DNA of 64,000 nucleotides. It comes from CAVVZJ01 sp963752755 (GTDB taxonomy: Bacteria; Planctomycetota; Planctomycetia; Isosphaerales; Isosphaeraceae). The DNA is taken from contig CAVVZJ010000022.1 in assembly GCA_963752755.1 (NCBI GenBank), forward strand, positions 1 through 64,000. Reading direction: 5' to 3'. The stretch's first letter is position 1; every line of letters starts with the position of its first letter. A program made the position numbers and the translations under genes. This document shows positions 9,001 to 18,128 of this stretch, piece after piece. The notes under the pieces are model-generated. The model searched no databases and was not told the DNA's origin. It saw only the letters and a program-made list of their open reading frames with translations.

Positions 9001-9138
9001 TTCCGCCTGCCACCGGGCCTCGACGCCGCCCGCGCCGACTCTTCCCCGATCCCCGCGCCAACCCCGACAATCTCCCTCCCTTCCGCCTCCGCCATCCCGA
9101 AGTCGGCGCCACGCGGGTCTGAGTGCGCCGGGGGGTAA
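6055..9138 (+). CDS. DnaJ-like protein with zinc ribbons and fibronectin-type repeats
   Basis: About 1027 residues from ATG 6055 (GTG 6043 is an alternative in the same frame). Residues 1-75 resemble a J domain (DYYALLGVDSRADRADIEQALRKA) without a clear HPD, so Hsp70 stimulation is doubtful. A second J-like segment follows (DLYDLLDLHHDAPASEIAARAATER). Around residues 305-365 four CxxC pairs (CREC, CRHC, CPVC, CHHC) form a double zinc ribbon. Next is a helical, TPR-like stretch (AHKLRRFEVALAHLKRVQEFAP), and from about 515 onward several fibronectin-III-like beta domains (DLRAEVTSGRVRLRWSAP, DVRVEARSGEVRLSW, DLRLAVEPNERLRLSW). No signal peptide or membrane segment is evident. Possibly a scaffold or stress-sensing protein; function unproven. 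Confidence 0.75.
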   Translation: MIADYYALLGVDSRADRADIEQALRKAQPQWSSKTRHPSKGTLYQSYLDQVPEIRRRLLGDASERAVYDAELAASRQGERAAKLDALQRLVRLRAAKGGLTVSDRNLLRQEADRLGLAKDDLDRLAQPFPPLPESPPAPEDDDHDPVADVIEPATRRQIRIALEHLHRRDLYDLLDLHHDAPASEIAARAATERQRWMQKAQVTAEKTAWLNAVSLAQSHLTTPEARARYDRTLALEAEEGFADTVAFTIKGLNAIDDGSRNALIQEAAALGIGPERADRLIARICRRQGLDKRGGPAPTNNHADRRWIRCRECGGLTEYAWSEIHGSGQCRHCHAHLRWDCPVCRHTAWVDEPRCHHCRFPLANRDPLIRHFEAAQHAHKLRRFEVALAHLKRVQEFAPHHVGARKGVEKVLQQIAQVQKLKGIYETEKARRRLIAARTAAEAWSRLVEANDPEVRAALADIQHDLSRAGALVAKARSLLPDDPDGSRALFRQAMAIAVDLPEANEGIRLTPPDGPTDLRAEVTSGRVRLRWSAPKPDGLGPVGYRILRKRQQAPTHAEDGLVVAEVATTEWMDTTPKPGDIFGYAVFAQRQAVSSVLGVSAGPFLVADDVRDVRVEARSGEVRLSWTPPPGALGVRVVRKPGAPVEGPRDGIPIETLDDGALDRGLDDGRVYHYGIFTLWPAPGGQSQTSRGEFVSAVPQKPARPVNDLRLAVEPNERLRLSWTRPPDGHVRIFRSEHPFPLPAGERRSAAEVERLDSDGAWLDEAAPDHTFDAAPGGLGVGYYTPVTFAAGLATVGRAVLFSHVPDPTDLRVARAAHEPGRVFLRWRWDPHGSQCLVAARRGRFPEGPDDPAALIFPVQEDEYARLRSFSIELPTSGDAPWHLGVYTVVNVEGRRLISPGLDPSSRAVVPGPHPELSVSYVLKPPLLGRRWEIIFHTDPPGSAIPPTALVAHPRTVPLSPDDGQLLAHFPAGHDGQRHRFRLPPGLDAARADSSPIPAPTPTISLPSASAIPKSAPRGSECAGG

Positions 9139-9299
9139 CGCGGCTCTCCCGCCCATGAGCCGAGAGTCGCCGAACTGGCACGAATAATGCTAACAGTCGG
9201 ACCCAACGCCGATCGTGGCCGGCGATGATACAGCGCACGTCGTGAGCGAAGTTCGTGGTTCCGATCACAACACCACTTCTCCCGGAAGGACTTGGGTTC

Positions 9300-10515
9300 A
9301 TGGCGACATGGAGAAGCTGGGGATGGGATCAGGCTCGGAAGGTGATGCTTCTGGTCCTGAGTCTCACGGTCTCCTTGCTGCTGGGAGAAATCGCAATTCG
9401 ACTTTTCGTCACGGTCCGCGATGTCGGGCCGCTCGTCACGCGCTATGATCCGATTTACGGGCGGCGATTGAAAAAGAACTTTCATTGCTTACGCATCACT
9501 CCCGAATTCACGATGCGCTTGACCACCAACTCGCTCGGCTTCCGCGGTCCGGAGCCGGGCCCGAAGGTGCGAGACGCCGTGCTGTTCCTGGGCGACTCGT
9601 TCACGATGGGCTATGGAGTCAGCGACGGTCAGGAGTATCCCAGCCTGATCCGCCGCGCCCCTGAACGACCGTTACGGCAGCGATGCGCCCCCCGTGATCA
9701 ACGCGAGCGTCGGTGGGCAGGGCAATGGGCGATGGGTCAAGTTCCTCCGGGAAGAGGCCGGGCAATTCGCGCCGCAACTGGTCGTGCTGCAAGCCTGTGG
9801 CAATGACTTCAGTGACAACCAGCTCGAGGCGCTGTTCTGCCTGTCCCGATCGGGCGAGCTGGTGGAACTGCCGGTCCCACCGCCTGGCAAGGAATCGCTC
9901 GTCCAGAGCGTCATCGAGGCGGTGCCGGGCCTGGCCAATTCGCACATGGTGGGCCTGCTCCGCGAGGTGGCTGCCAACCTCCACGAGAAAGCGGCGCAAC
10001 AGCCCCAGGCCATGACGACCAGGGTGGACTCGACACGATCGACCGAGAGCGACGCCCTGACTTATGCCCTGATCGAACGTTCCCTGGAGATCTGTCAGGA
10101 TCGCGGCTGGCCGGTCGTCCTGCTCACGGAGAAGTTTGGCGGGGAGCGACTGTCGGAGCTGAAGCGTCTTTGCGAGCGTCGCGGTGTTCCCCTGCTCCCC
10201 GTCCCCCTTCGCTCCGAGCGCCCGGACCTCTATTACCAGGTGGACGGACACTGGAACGCCGCGGGGCAGGCCTACGTCGCCCAGAAACTGCTTGAACAGC
10301 TGGCTTCTGCCGATCTCTTTCCCCGACCCGTTCACCATCGTTCGAACCCCGCCGAGCCCGGGAAGACGGCCCGCGCCCCGAGCCAGGGAACTTCTTTGCA
10401 GGCGATTTGCGATCCGGTGCCGTCCCCCCGGAGGCTCGTCTCGACTCGAGCCGCAAGGACGTCGAACAAGAGCCCGGCAACGGCGAACTCCCGGCAGGTC
10501 CGAGGACTCGACTGA
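9300..10515 (+). CDS. SGNH/GDSL-like hydrolase, one frameshift
   Basis: ATG 9300 begins MATWRSWGWDQARKVMLLVL, a membrane anchor or signal segment (roughly residues 12-35). SGNH signatures follow: block I FLGDSFTMGYG with the nucleophile Ser, block III GNDF, and block V DGHWNAAGQAYVA with the catalytic Asp and His. The frame must change near 9655 by one extra base to join the two halves, giving about 404 residues. The family hydrolyses esters or O-acetyl groups on polysaccharides; membrane-anchored versions often act with exopolysaccharide export. The gene is convergent with a large membrane protein ten bases away. A Ser/Arg-rich tail from about residue 340 looks disordered. Confidence 0.75.
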
Positions 10516-10524
10516 GAACGGAAG

Positions 10525-12776
10525 TCAGCGTCTCCGCGCCTCCGGCTTTCCCGCCAACGATTCCTCCCCGACGATCTGAACGGCGGACACCCAGAGGCTG
10601 AACGGCGTCATGTCGCCCTCGACCGGGGCGTACTTCGGCTTCCTCGGACGTTCGGCGCCGTCGCTCCGGAGTGCGATCACCTGCAAGCCGTTCGGCAGGC
10701 GGACGCGCGGACTGAGCAACCAGGATTCCTCCGTCGGACTGACCCGCCAACTCGCCAACTCGCCGCGGTCGGTAACGAGGCGAACGGTTCGTGGCCGGAG
10801 ATAGGACGAGGCGTGGACTCGCAGCCGTAGCGGCCGATCCGGGGATGGGTTGTACACGATTAGCTCCGCGTCTTCCGACACGATCGCCTCGGATCGCCCC
10901 CGCCGCACGATCTGATCCCGCCAGCCGTCGGCACAGATCAGGACGGGTTGGCGGGGTGCCGCCAGCCGTCTCCGGTCGATGGCGACGGTCCGCTCGTCCT
11001 CGAACACAATGGCCCCCGCCAGCCGTTCCCGAGTCCGCGCGAGCGCGGGCGGGGCCGGTCGGCCGTCCCAGGTCCACTTGTGGAGGATCAGGTAATCGAA
11101 GTCGTTGGCTGTCAGGTAGAGCCAGGCGTAATCCTCGAATCGCGCGTCGTGGACCAGGCCGAACGCCCAGGGTCCCGAACCGACCAGATAGGCCGGATCC
11201 TCGATCCGATCGTGCCGGAACGGCGATCCGTCCAGGATTCGGTTCTGAAGCCGACGGTTCGTCACCCCCGGGTTCCCGGCCGACGTCCGGCCGCCGTGCA
11301 GCGATTGCCAGTACGCGAGCGTGGACTGATAGCGCAGGTAATCCCAGCCGTTCCCCCCGTGAACCTCGCAGAATGACGCGCCCGGACGCCTTGCCAGCAA
11401 GGCGGCGTAGCAACCAGGCAATTCCGGGATCTTCTGCGTGCCCCAAGGAGCGGTCGAGAGGTCGGCGACCGCCAGCGCGACCAGACCCGCCACGATCACC
11501 AGGCGACGCCCCCGCCGCTCGGTTCGTTCGAGCCAATGCTTCAGCGCCCAGAGGCCAGCACTGCCGCGCAGACCACCCCAAGATAGCCAAAGCGGGCCGG
11601 CACTCGCAACGACCGGAACGGTGGAAACCATTCCCAGAGCCAGAGCGCCGGCAGCGGGATCTGTTTCGGACCGATTGACCCGTATGCCCCCATCGAGAGC
11701 ACCACCAGCATCCCCAGGCTCAGCCAGAGAAACTGACTCCTTCGGAACCGAACTCTCATGGCGGCCGCGTAGCCGAGCAAGCCGAGCGTCACGACGCCCA
11801 GGTAAACCGGACACTTCGCCGCAAACCCTTGCGCCTGCCAGAATGGCGGCATCCACAAGGCGGCGAATCGATAGCTCGGTCCAGGGACCACATAATGCCA
11901 GAGGGTCGTGCCAAACTGGAGAAAGTGAGCCTTCGACCGCGCCAGCGAGTAGCCGTGCGCGGCCGACCAGACCTGCGCCGGGAACAGCAGAGGGATCGCC
12001 ATGGCCGTCAAGCCCGCGAACGCCAGCCCCCAGCGGATCCGTCTCCGGACCCAATCCCCGACACCCCTCCAGCCCATCTTCCACGCCCGGACGACAACGT
12101 ACAGCACCGCGGGGAAGATCCCGAGCACTCCATAGTAGGCTGCGCAGGACGCCAGCAGCAGGAAAAGGCCGACCGCGGCCGCCAGTCGGCCCCTCGTTGG
12201 CCGGTCCACGAACCGCATCCAGCCGATCAGGAACAGCGGGAAGCCGCCGAGGGCCATCAGTTCCGTTCCGCCGCCCGCGGCGTTGAACAACATTGGGCCG
12301 CTCAACATCGCCAGTAGACCCGCCAGCATCGCCCCAGCCCGGTGACGGACCAGAAACCAGGCCAGGGCGAACGTCGCCAGACCCGTGAACAAGAACTCGA
12401 AGGCCAGGATCAGATTGTAGATGAGGACGTCGTTGCTCGTGAAAACCGAGCACACCAGGAAAATCAAGGTCTGCAACTGAAGTGGCGAGTACAGCCCGAG
12501 CGGCGAGCCGACCGGGTACTGGAGATCCGGGCAGAACAGGGGCGACCTGCCACTCTCCAGACACGACCGATACCATCGCAGAATCCATAGGTGCTGGATC
12601 GGGTCGGTCAGGTCGGAAACCGCCAGCCTCGACCCGAAGGTCCAGGCGGCCGGATAGGTGGCGATGACGAGTCCCACCACGTAGAGCAAGCCGACCCCCG
12701 CCAGCGTCACCCAGCCCGGCCATCGTGGGGGAGGCAAATCCGGCTCCTCGGTCGGGATGCGGGCGTGACCCATCAT
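10525..12776 (-). CDS. Large polytopic membrane protein, glycosyltransferase-like, one frameshift
   Basis: ATG 12776 opens a frame with about ten hydrophobic segments (LAGVGLLYVVGLVIATYPAAW, LGLYSPLQLQTLIFLVCSVF, LFLLLASCAAYYGVLGIFP). It ends at 11541 in VVCAAVLASGR; a second frame continues with LWALKHWLERTERRGRRLVIVAGLVALAVADL and a soluble 300-residue tail, so one indel near 11550 must be assumed, for a total of about 750 residues. The fold (many TM helices, an acidic residue in the first loop, periplasmic tail) resembles GT-C or YfhO-like membrane glycosyltransferases using lipid-linked sugars. Its convergent SGNH neighbour supports a cell-surface polysaccharide role. I am confident of the membrane topology, not of the substrate. 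Confidence 0.65.
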
Positions 12777-13011
12777 GAGGACGGCCCTCCAGACCCCATC
12801 CCGGACGCGCCTCGCGTCGAGACAAGAGGTGATCCATAAGCACGGCGCAAAATCAAGCCGACTCGCTAAAAGATTCGGGGGCGATTGTCAACGGCACTTC
12901 CCAAGGCTCCCAACCAATCCCGCCCTCGCCCCTCGCTTCCAGCGATCGGCGCAGCGACCCGTCAAGAGCGTCAACTCAGCAGACTCCCCGCAACACAACG
13001 TCGCTCACCGG
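12777..13011. other. Junction between core DNA and the accessory block
   Basis: 235 bases without a plausible gene. It ends at CTAG 13012-13015, the target duplication of the first IS701-type element. It shares nothing visible with the DUF1156 gene on the far side of the IS pair. Confidence 0.5.
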
Positions 13012-13015
13012 CTAG

Positions 13016-14532
13016 TTTTACAGCAGCAGCAAATCCGCGGTGTTTCTGGTAACATCGAATCATAGGGAACTGAACACGCGAGGACCGGCCGGCCCGTCGC
13101 CCCAACACCTCATGTCGGGAGGGAGCCTCCATGACACCGGACGACGTGCGCGCCGCGGCCGAGCGACTGGTCGACTTCCACGAGCGGTTCGCCCCGCTCT
13201 TCGGTAAGGAGCAGGCTCAGGACCATGCCTATGACTACGTCAAGGGCCTGATGGTCTGCCCCGACCGCAAGAGCGTCGAGCCGATCGCCCTCCTGGTCGG
13301 CCACGGCGATGTCTCGGGCCTCCAGAAGTTCATCAACAGCGCCCCCTGGCAGTACGACGACGTCCAGGCTGAACTCCAGGCCGTCTTCGACGGCGAGCTG
13401 GTCCCCTCGGCGGCCGGGTCGCCCGCCGGCGTCGTCGGTGTCATCGACGAGTCGGCCTTCGCCAAGCAGGGCGTACACTCCGCGGGCGTGGCCCGGCAGC
13501 ACAACGGCCGGCTCGGCAAGGAAGACAACTGCCAGGTCGGCGTCTTCCTCGTCGGCGTTACCCCCGCGGGGGCCGCGCTGTTGGACCACCGGCTCTACCT
13601 GCCCAAGCCCTGGTGCGAGGACACGCCTGAGGCCCGGGCGCGGCGCGGCAAGGCGCACATCCCCGAGGACGTGACCTTCCGGCCCAAGGCCCGGATCGCT
13701 GCCGAACTGGTCCGCGGGGTCGTCGTGCTCGGTCAGACGCGACTGGACTGGGTGGTCGCCGACGAGGAGTACGGCAAGGCCGGGCACTTCCACGAGGCGA
13801 TGGACGAGTTGGAGCAGCGGTACGTGGTCGAGGTGCCGGTGACGACGACCGTCTGGACCGAGGACCCGGCCGGGTGCGTGCCGGCGTACGGCGGCCGGGG
13901 CCAGCCGCCGAAGCGCCCGACACGGGAGGGTGTGAAGTCCGTGGCCGCGGTAGCCGCGGGGCTGCCCGCCGAAGCCTGGCAGACCCTGAAGGTGCGCGAA
14001 GGGGCGTGCGGGCCGCTGGTGTTCGAGTTCGCGGCGGTGCGGGTGTGGGCGATGCGCGACCAGAAGCCGGGGCCACCGGTGTGGCTGCTGATCCGCCGGT
14101 CGCTGGAGGCGATCCCCGAGGTCAAGTACTACATCTCCAACGGCGGGGCCGAGACGCCCTTGAAGGTCCTGGCGTTGGTCGCCTGCACGCGCCACCGAGT
14201 GGAGGAATACTTCGGCGAGGCCAAGACGTACCTGGGGATGGCGCAGTACGAGACGCGGGCGTACGTGGGGTGGCACCATCACATGGCGCTGGTGGCGGTG
14301 GCGCACCTGTTCGTGACGTTGACGCGTCTGCGTCTGAAAAAAAGTCGAAGGGCCTGACGCTGGACCGGGCGGTGCGGCTGTTGAGGTCGGCGTTCTCCGA
14401 GGCGGAACTGACCGTGGAGAAGGCGATCGCCCTGATGGACTACCACGAGGGGCGGAACAGGATCGCCAAGGCCTCACATGACAAGGCCTGGCACGCCAGG
14501 CACGAGGGCGTGAAATACCTGCTGCTGTAAAA
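13016..14532 (+). mobile_element. IS701-type insertion sequence, copy 1
   Basis: A 1517-bp element with inverted ends TTTTACAGCAGCAG, flanked by CTAG on both sides (13012-13015 and 14533-14536). Four-base YTAR duplications are characteristic of the IS701 family. It carries one transposase gene read with a -1 frameshift. Copy 2 (15712-17226) is almost identical and inverted, so the pair is recent. Confidence 0.9.
13131..14530 (+). CDS. IS701-family transposase (probable -1 frameshift product)
   Basis: The enzyme moves its own IS by a DDE cut-and-paste reaction. Signatures include GLMVCPDRKSVEPIALLVG, QKFINSAPWQYDDVQAEL, GVVGVIDESAFAKQGVHSAGVARQ (first Asp), DWVVADEEYGKAGHFHEAM (second Asp) and HRVEEYFGEAKTYLGM (Glu). 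Frame 0 ends at 14357, but the codons CTG AAA AAA AGT contain a run of seven A (14337-14343); slipping back one base continues for 63 conserved residues (TLDRAVRLLRSAFSEAELTV) to TAA 14530. The full product is 466 residues. The start at ATG 13131 follows a GGGAGGGAG ribosome site. Confidence 0.88.
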
Positions 14533-15633
14533 CTAGTGTCCTGAGTCAGAAATCCGCTCACAAACCTTCTTGACCCGTTCCAGAATCAGATCCGCGTTGG
14601 CCGTCCACACGAACGGTCGGGGATTCTCGTTATGCGTGGCCAGATACTCCAGGATCGCCTTCTCCAAAGCCGCCACGCTCCGGAAGACTCCGCGTCGGAT
14701 CTGCTTCTCGGTGATCTCGGCGAAGAACCGCTCCACCTGGTTCAGCCACGATCCGCTCGTCGGTGTGAAATGCAGGTGATACTCCGGATGCCGAGCCAAC
14801 CACCGCTTCACCGCCGCCGTCTTATGCGTGCCGTAGTTGTCCAGAATGATGTGGATCTCCACGCCAGGCTCGCGCTCGACCTGAGCATCGATCTCGTTGA
14901 GGAACTTGAGGAACTCCTGCTGGCGGTGGCGGCGATAGCACTTGCCGATCACCGCACCCGTGGCCACATTCAGCGCGGCGAACAGCGAGGTTGTGCCGTT
15001 GCGGACGGAGTCAGGGGTTCGACGCTCGGCCTGTCCCGGCGTCATCGGCAGCAAGGGCTGGGTGCGGTCCAATGCCTGGACCTGACTCTTCTCGTCGACC
15101 GACAGCACGATGGCGTTCTCCGGCGGGCTCATGGACAGCCCAACGATTTCGCGGACCTTCTCGACGAAGAACGGATCGGTGGAAAGCTTGAAGGTCTCGC
15201 TCTTGTGAGGCTTCAACTCGAAGGCCTTCCAGATCCGGGCGATGGCGCTCTGAGACATCCCCAGCTTGCGGGCCATGCCGCGGGTGCTCCATTGGGTGGC
15301 GGCCCTGGGCTTGGTCTCCAGGGTCTGGGTGACGACCTGCTCGACCATCGCGTCGGTGATCTTTCGAGGGGCGTCGGGTCGGGGTCCGTCGGCGAGGCCA
15401 TCCAGACGCAGTTCGAGGAAACGCCTTCGCCACTTACCCACGGTGATGACATGGACGCCGAGCCGAGCGGCGACGTCCTTGTTGTCGAGTCCCTGAGCAC
15501 AAGCCAGGATGATTCGGGCCCGGGTGGCGAGCCGCTGGGTGCTCTTGGGCCGCGCGGCCCAGGTTTCCAAGGTCTGCCGCTCGTCGTCGGTGAGGACCAG
15601 TTCGGCCTTGGGGCGTCCACCTTTTTTCATCAT
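14533..15633 (-). CDS. IS630-family transposase
   Basis: 366 residues from ATG 15633 (ATG 15630 is also possible) after a GGGAG ribosome site. Order of domains: an N-terminal HTH (TRARIILACAQGLDNKDVAARLGV, then TVGKWRRRFLELRLDGL), a linker (TRGMARKLGMSQSAIARIWKAF), then the DDE domain with VLSVDEKSQVQALDR, IHIILDNYGTHKTAAVKRWL and HFTPTSGSWLNQVERFFAEI providing the three acidic residues. All are present and the frame is open, so the element may be active. The stop codon TAG is completed by the CTAG target sequence outside the element. Confidence 0.93.
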   Translation of the reverse strand: MMKKGGRPKAELVLTDDERQTLETWAARPKSTQRLATRARIILACAQGLDNKDVAARLGVHVITVGKWRRRFLELRLDGLADGPRPDAPRKITDAMVEQVVTQTLETKPRAATQWSTRGMARKLGMSQSAIARIWKAFELKPHKSETFKLSTDPFFVEKVREIVGLSMSPPENAIVLSVDEKSQVQALDRTQPLLPMTPGQAERRTPDSVRNGTTSLFAALNVATGAVIGKCYRRHRQQEFLKFLNEIDAQVEREPGVEIHIILDNYGTHKTAAVKRWLARHPEYHLHFTPTSGSWLNQVERFFAEITEKQIRRGVFRSVAALEKAILEYLATHNENPRPFVWTANADLILERVKKVCERISDSGH

Positions 15634-15708
15634 ATGTCTCCCTTCGAGGATCATACAAGGAAACTGGACGGGTGCAAGGTTAATTGGCGGATTTCTGACT
15701 CAGGACAC
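14536..15708 (-). mobile_element. IS630-family insertion sequence at the IS701 junction
   Basis: A 1173-bp element with 22-bp perfect inverted ends starting GTGTCCTGAGTCAGAAATCC. It duplicated TA (14534-14535 and 15709-15710), as IS630/Tc1-mariner elements do. The TA is the centre of the CTAG shared by two tail-to-tail IS701 copies. The single transposase gene is intact. Confidence 0.92.
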
Positions 15709-15711
15709 TAG

Positions 15712-17226
15712 TTTTACAGCAGCAGGTATTTCACGCCCTCGTGCCTGGCGTGCCAGGCCTTGTCATGTGAGGCCTTGGCGATCCTGTTCCGCCCCTCGTG
15801 GTAGTCCATCAGGGCGATCGCCTTCTCCACGGTCAGTTCCGCCTCGGAGAACGCCGACCTCAACAGCCGCACCGCCCGGTCCAGCGTCAGGCCCTTCGAC
15901 TTTTTTTCAGACGCAGACGCGTCAACGTCACGAACAGGTGCGCCACCGCCACCAGCGCCATGTGATGGTGCCACCCCACGTACGCCCGCGTCTCGTACTG
16001 CGCCATCCCCAGGTACGTCTTGGCCTCGCCGAAGTATTCCTCCACTCGGTGGCGCGTGCAGGCGACCAACGCCAGGACCTTCAAGGGCGTCTCGGCCCCG
16101 CCGTTGGAGATGTAGTACTTGACCTCGGGGATCGCCTCCAGCGACCGGCGGATCAGCAGCCACACCGGTGGCCCCGGCTTCTGGTCGCGCATCGCCCACA
16201 CCCGCACCGCCGCGAACTCGAACACCAGCGGCCCGCACGCCCCTTCGCGCACCTTCAGGGTCTGCCAGGCTTCGGCGGGCAGCCCCGCGGCTACCGCGGC
16301 CACGGACTTCACACCCTCCCGTGTCGGGCGCTTCGGCGGCTGGCCCCGGCCGCCGTACGCCGGCACGCACCCGGCCGGGTCCTCGGTCCAGACGGTCGTC
16401 GTCACCGGCACCTCGACCACGTACCGCTGCTCCAACTCGTCCATCGCCTCGTGGAAGTGCCCGGCCTTGCCGTACTCCTCGTCGGCGACCACCCAGTCCA
16501 GTCGCGTCTGACCGAGCACGACGACCCCGCGGACCAGTTCGGCAGCGATCCGGGCCTTGGGCCGGAAGGTCACGTCCTCGGGGATGTGCGCCTTGCCGCT
16601 GCGCCCGGGCCTCAGGCGTGTCCTCGCACCAGGGCTTGGGCAGGTAGAGCCGGTGGTCCAACAGCGCGGCCCCCGCGGGGGTAACGCCGACGAGGAAGAC
16701 GCCGACCTGGCAGTTGTCTTCCTTGCCGAGCCGGCCGTTGTGCTGCCGGGCCACGCCCGCGGAGTGTACGCCCTGCTTGGCGAAGGCCGACTCGTCGATG
16801 ACACCGACGACGCCGGCGGGCGACCCGGCCGCCGAGGGGACCAGCTCGCCGTCGAAGACGGCCTGGAGTTCAGCCTGGACGTCGTCGTACTGCCAGGGGG
16901 CGCTGTTGATGAACTTCTGGAGGCCCGAGACATCGCCGTGGCCGACCAGGAGGGCGATCGGCTCGACGCTCTTGCGGTCGGGGCAGACCATCAGGCCCTT
17001 GACGTAGTCATAGGCATGGTCCTGAGCCTGCTCCTTACCGAAGAGCGGGGCGAACCGCTCGTGGAAGTCGACCAGTCGCTCGGCCGCGGCGCGCACGTCG
17101 TCCGGTGTCATGGAGGCTCCCTCCCGACATGAGGTGTTGGGGCGACGGGCCGGCCGGTCCTCGCGTGTTCAGTTCCCTATGATTCGATGTTACCAGAAAC
17201 ACCGCGGATTTGCTGCTGCTGTAAAA
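15712..17226 (-). mobile_element. IS701-type insertion sequence, copy 2 (inverted)
   Basis: 1515 bp, same TTTTACAGCAGCAG ends, flanked by CTAG at 15708-15711 and 17227-17230. It is the inverted twin of copy 1 and differs mainly by a two-base deletion and a substitution near 16598-16612. The right end abuts a DNA methylase gene fragment. Confidence 0.9.
15714..17111 (-). pseudogene. IS701-family transposase, inactivated by a 2-bp deletion
   Basis: The first 165 residues equal copy 1 (up to PWCEDTPEARA). The two-base deletion then pushes translation into another frame, so residues from about 166 to 390 are nonsense and both later catalytic acidic residues are lost. The C-terminal 60 residues are again correct because this frame equals the slipped frame of copy 1. 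The unbroken 465-residue frame is therefore misleading; the product cannot be active. Confidence 0.88.
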
Positions 17227-18093
17227 CTAGGGCCGGCGCTGGAGATCTTCTCGCGGTACAGCCGGGTCGAGCGGGCCGACGGGACGCCGGTCACGCTCCG
17301 CGAGTACCTGGAGCAGGTTTGGGCGGCCGTCGCCAGGGAGGCGCTCGGGCTGGTCTTCGAGGGGGGCGACGCGAGCGGGCTGGAGGCGGATGCGAGGCTG
17401 ACGGCGATGTGGTTGTGGACACTGAGGGCGGGGAAACCAACCACAGAGGGCACAGGGGACACAGAGGAGGAAGACGAGACGGAAGAGGAGGAGGCACCGG
17501 CGGGGAAGGCGGCGAAGGGGGGATTCAGCCTGGAGTTCGACGCGGCGAGGAAGATCGCGCAGGGGCTGGGGGCGCACCTGGAGGCGCTGGGGTCGGTGGT
17601 CGAGGTCAAGGGGCAGACGGCCCGGTTGCTGCCGGTCGCCGAGCGGGCGCGGTTCCTGTTCGATGGGGCGAATGTCGGGGCCGGCGCCGGGGGATCGGCC
17701 GGTGCCGCAACGTCCGCCGCGAAGAAGGGCCAGGGGAAGAAGGGACGCAAGCCGGCGCGGGGTCAGAAGGGGTTCGGCGAGACCGAGGACGGGGGGTTCA
17801 CCACCCAGCCCGGCGCGGAGGCCGTTCCCGACCGGGCGACAGCCGGCGACCTCGGCGGCGAGCTGGCCACCCGGCCCGGCGCGACGACGCTCGACCGGGT
17901 CCACCAGGCGATGCTGATGTTCGGCCGGGGCCGCTCCGAGTCGCTGGCCCGGTTCCTCCAGGAGGACGGCGCCGGGGCCGACCCCCGGTTCTGGCGGCTG
18001 GCGCAGTCGCTCTCGGCCCTCTACCCGACGGGCACCGAGGAGAAGCGTTGGGTCGATGGGGTGCTCGCACGGAAGAAGGGGCTAGGATTTTAG
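17227..18093 (+). pseudogene. C-terminal fragment of a DUF1156 DNA methylase
   Basis: From the CTAG flank the frame reads LGPALEIFSRYSRVERADG, then REYLEQVWAAVAREALGLVF and continues 288 residues to YPTGTEEKRWVDGVLARKKGLGF. This is the C-terminal part of DUF1156/COG1743 adenine-specific methylases, which in phage-defence loci occur with DUF499 ATPases and helicases. The catalytic methyltransferase domain, normally several hundred residues upstream, is absent; the gene was cut where IS701 copy 2 ends, and no 5' part lies left of the IS pair. A palindromic repeat (17440-17470) has been taken up in frame and encodes TTEGTGDTEEE. Upstream frame through the IS supplies no proper start. Confidence 0.75.
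17440..17470 (+). repeat. CACAGAGGACACAGGGG-type repeat, copy inside coding sequence
   Basis: About 31 bases of the ACCACAGAGG...CACAGGGGACACAGAGGA type, related to 18101-18126 and 18511-18596. Here it lies inside the methylase fragment without breaking the frame. Such short repeats are scattered in many genomes and normally sit between genes. Confidence 0.75.
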
Positions 18094-18100
18094 GAGGGAC

Positions 18101-18126
18101 TCACCACAGGGGACACAGAGGAGAAG
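18101..18126 (+). repeat. CACAGAGGACACAGGGG-type repeat, half copy
   Basis: A single arm (TCACCACAGGGGACACAGAG followed by GAGAAG) between the methylase fragment and the next gene. It overlaps the position expected for the ribosome site of the gene at 18129. Confidence 0.75.
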
Positions 18127-18128
18127 AG

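Noticed and set aside
15714..17111. Unbroken 465-residue frame in IS701 copy 2 as an intact transposase
   Set aside because: A two-base deletion puts the middle of the protein in the wrong frame and removes the catalytic residues, although the frame by chance stays open.
17110..17226. Coding start for the DUF1156 fragment inside the IS701 end
   Set aside because: The frame crosses IS701 non-coding DNA by chance; the conserved methylase sequence begins only at the CTAG flank.
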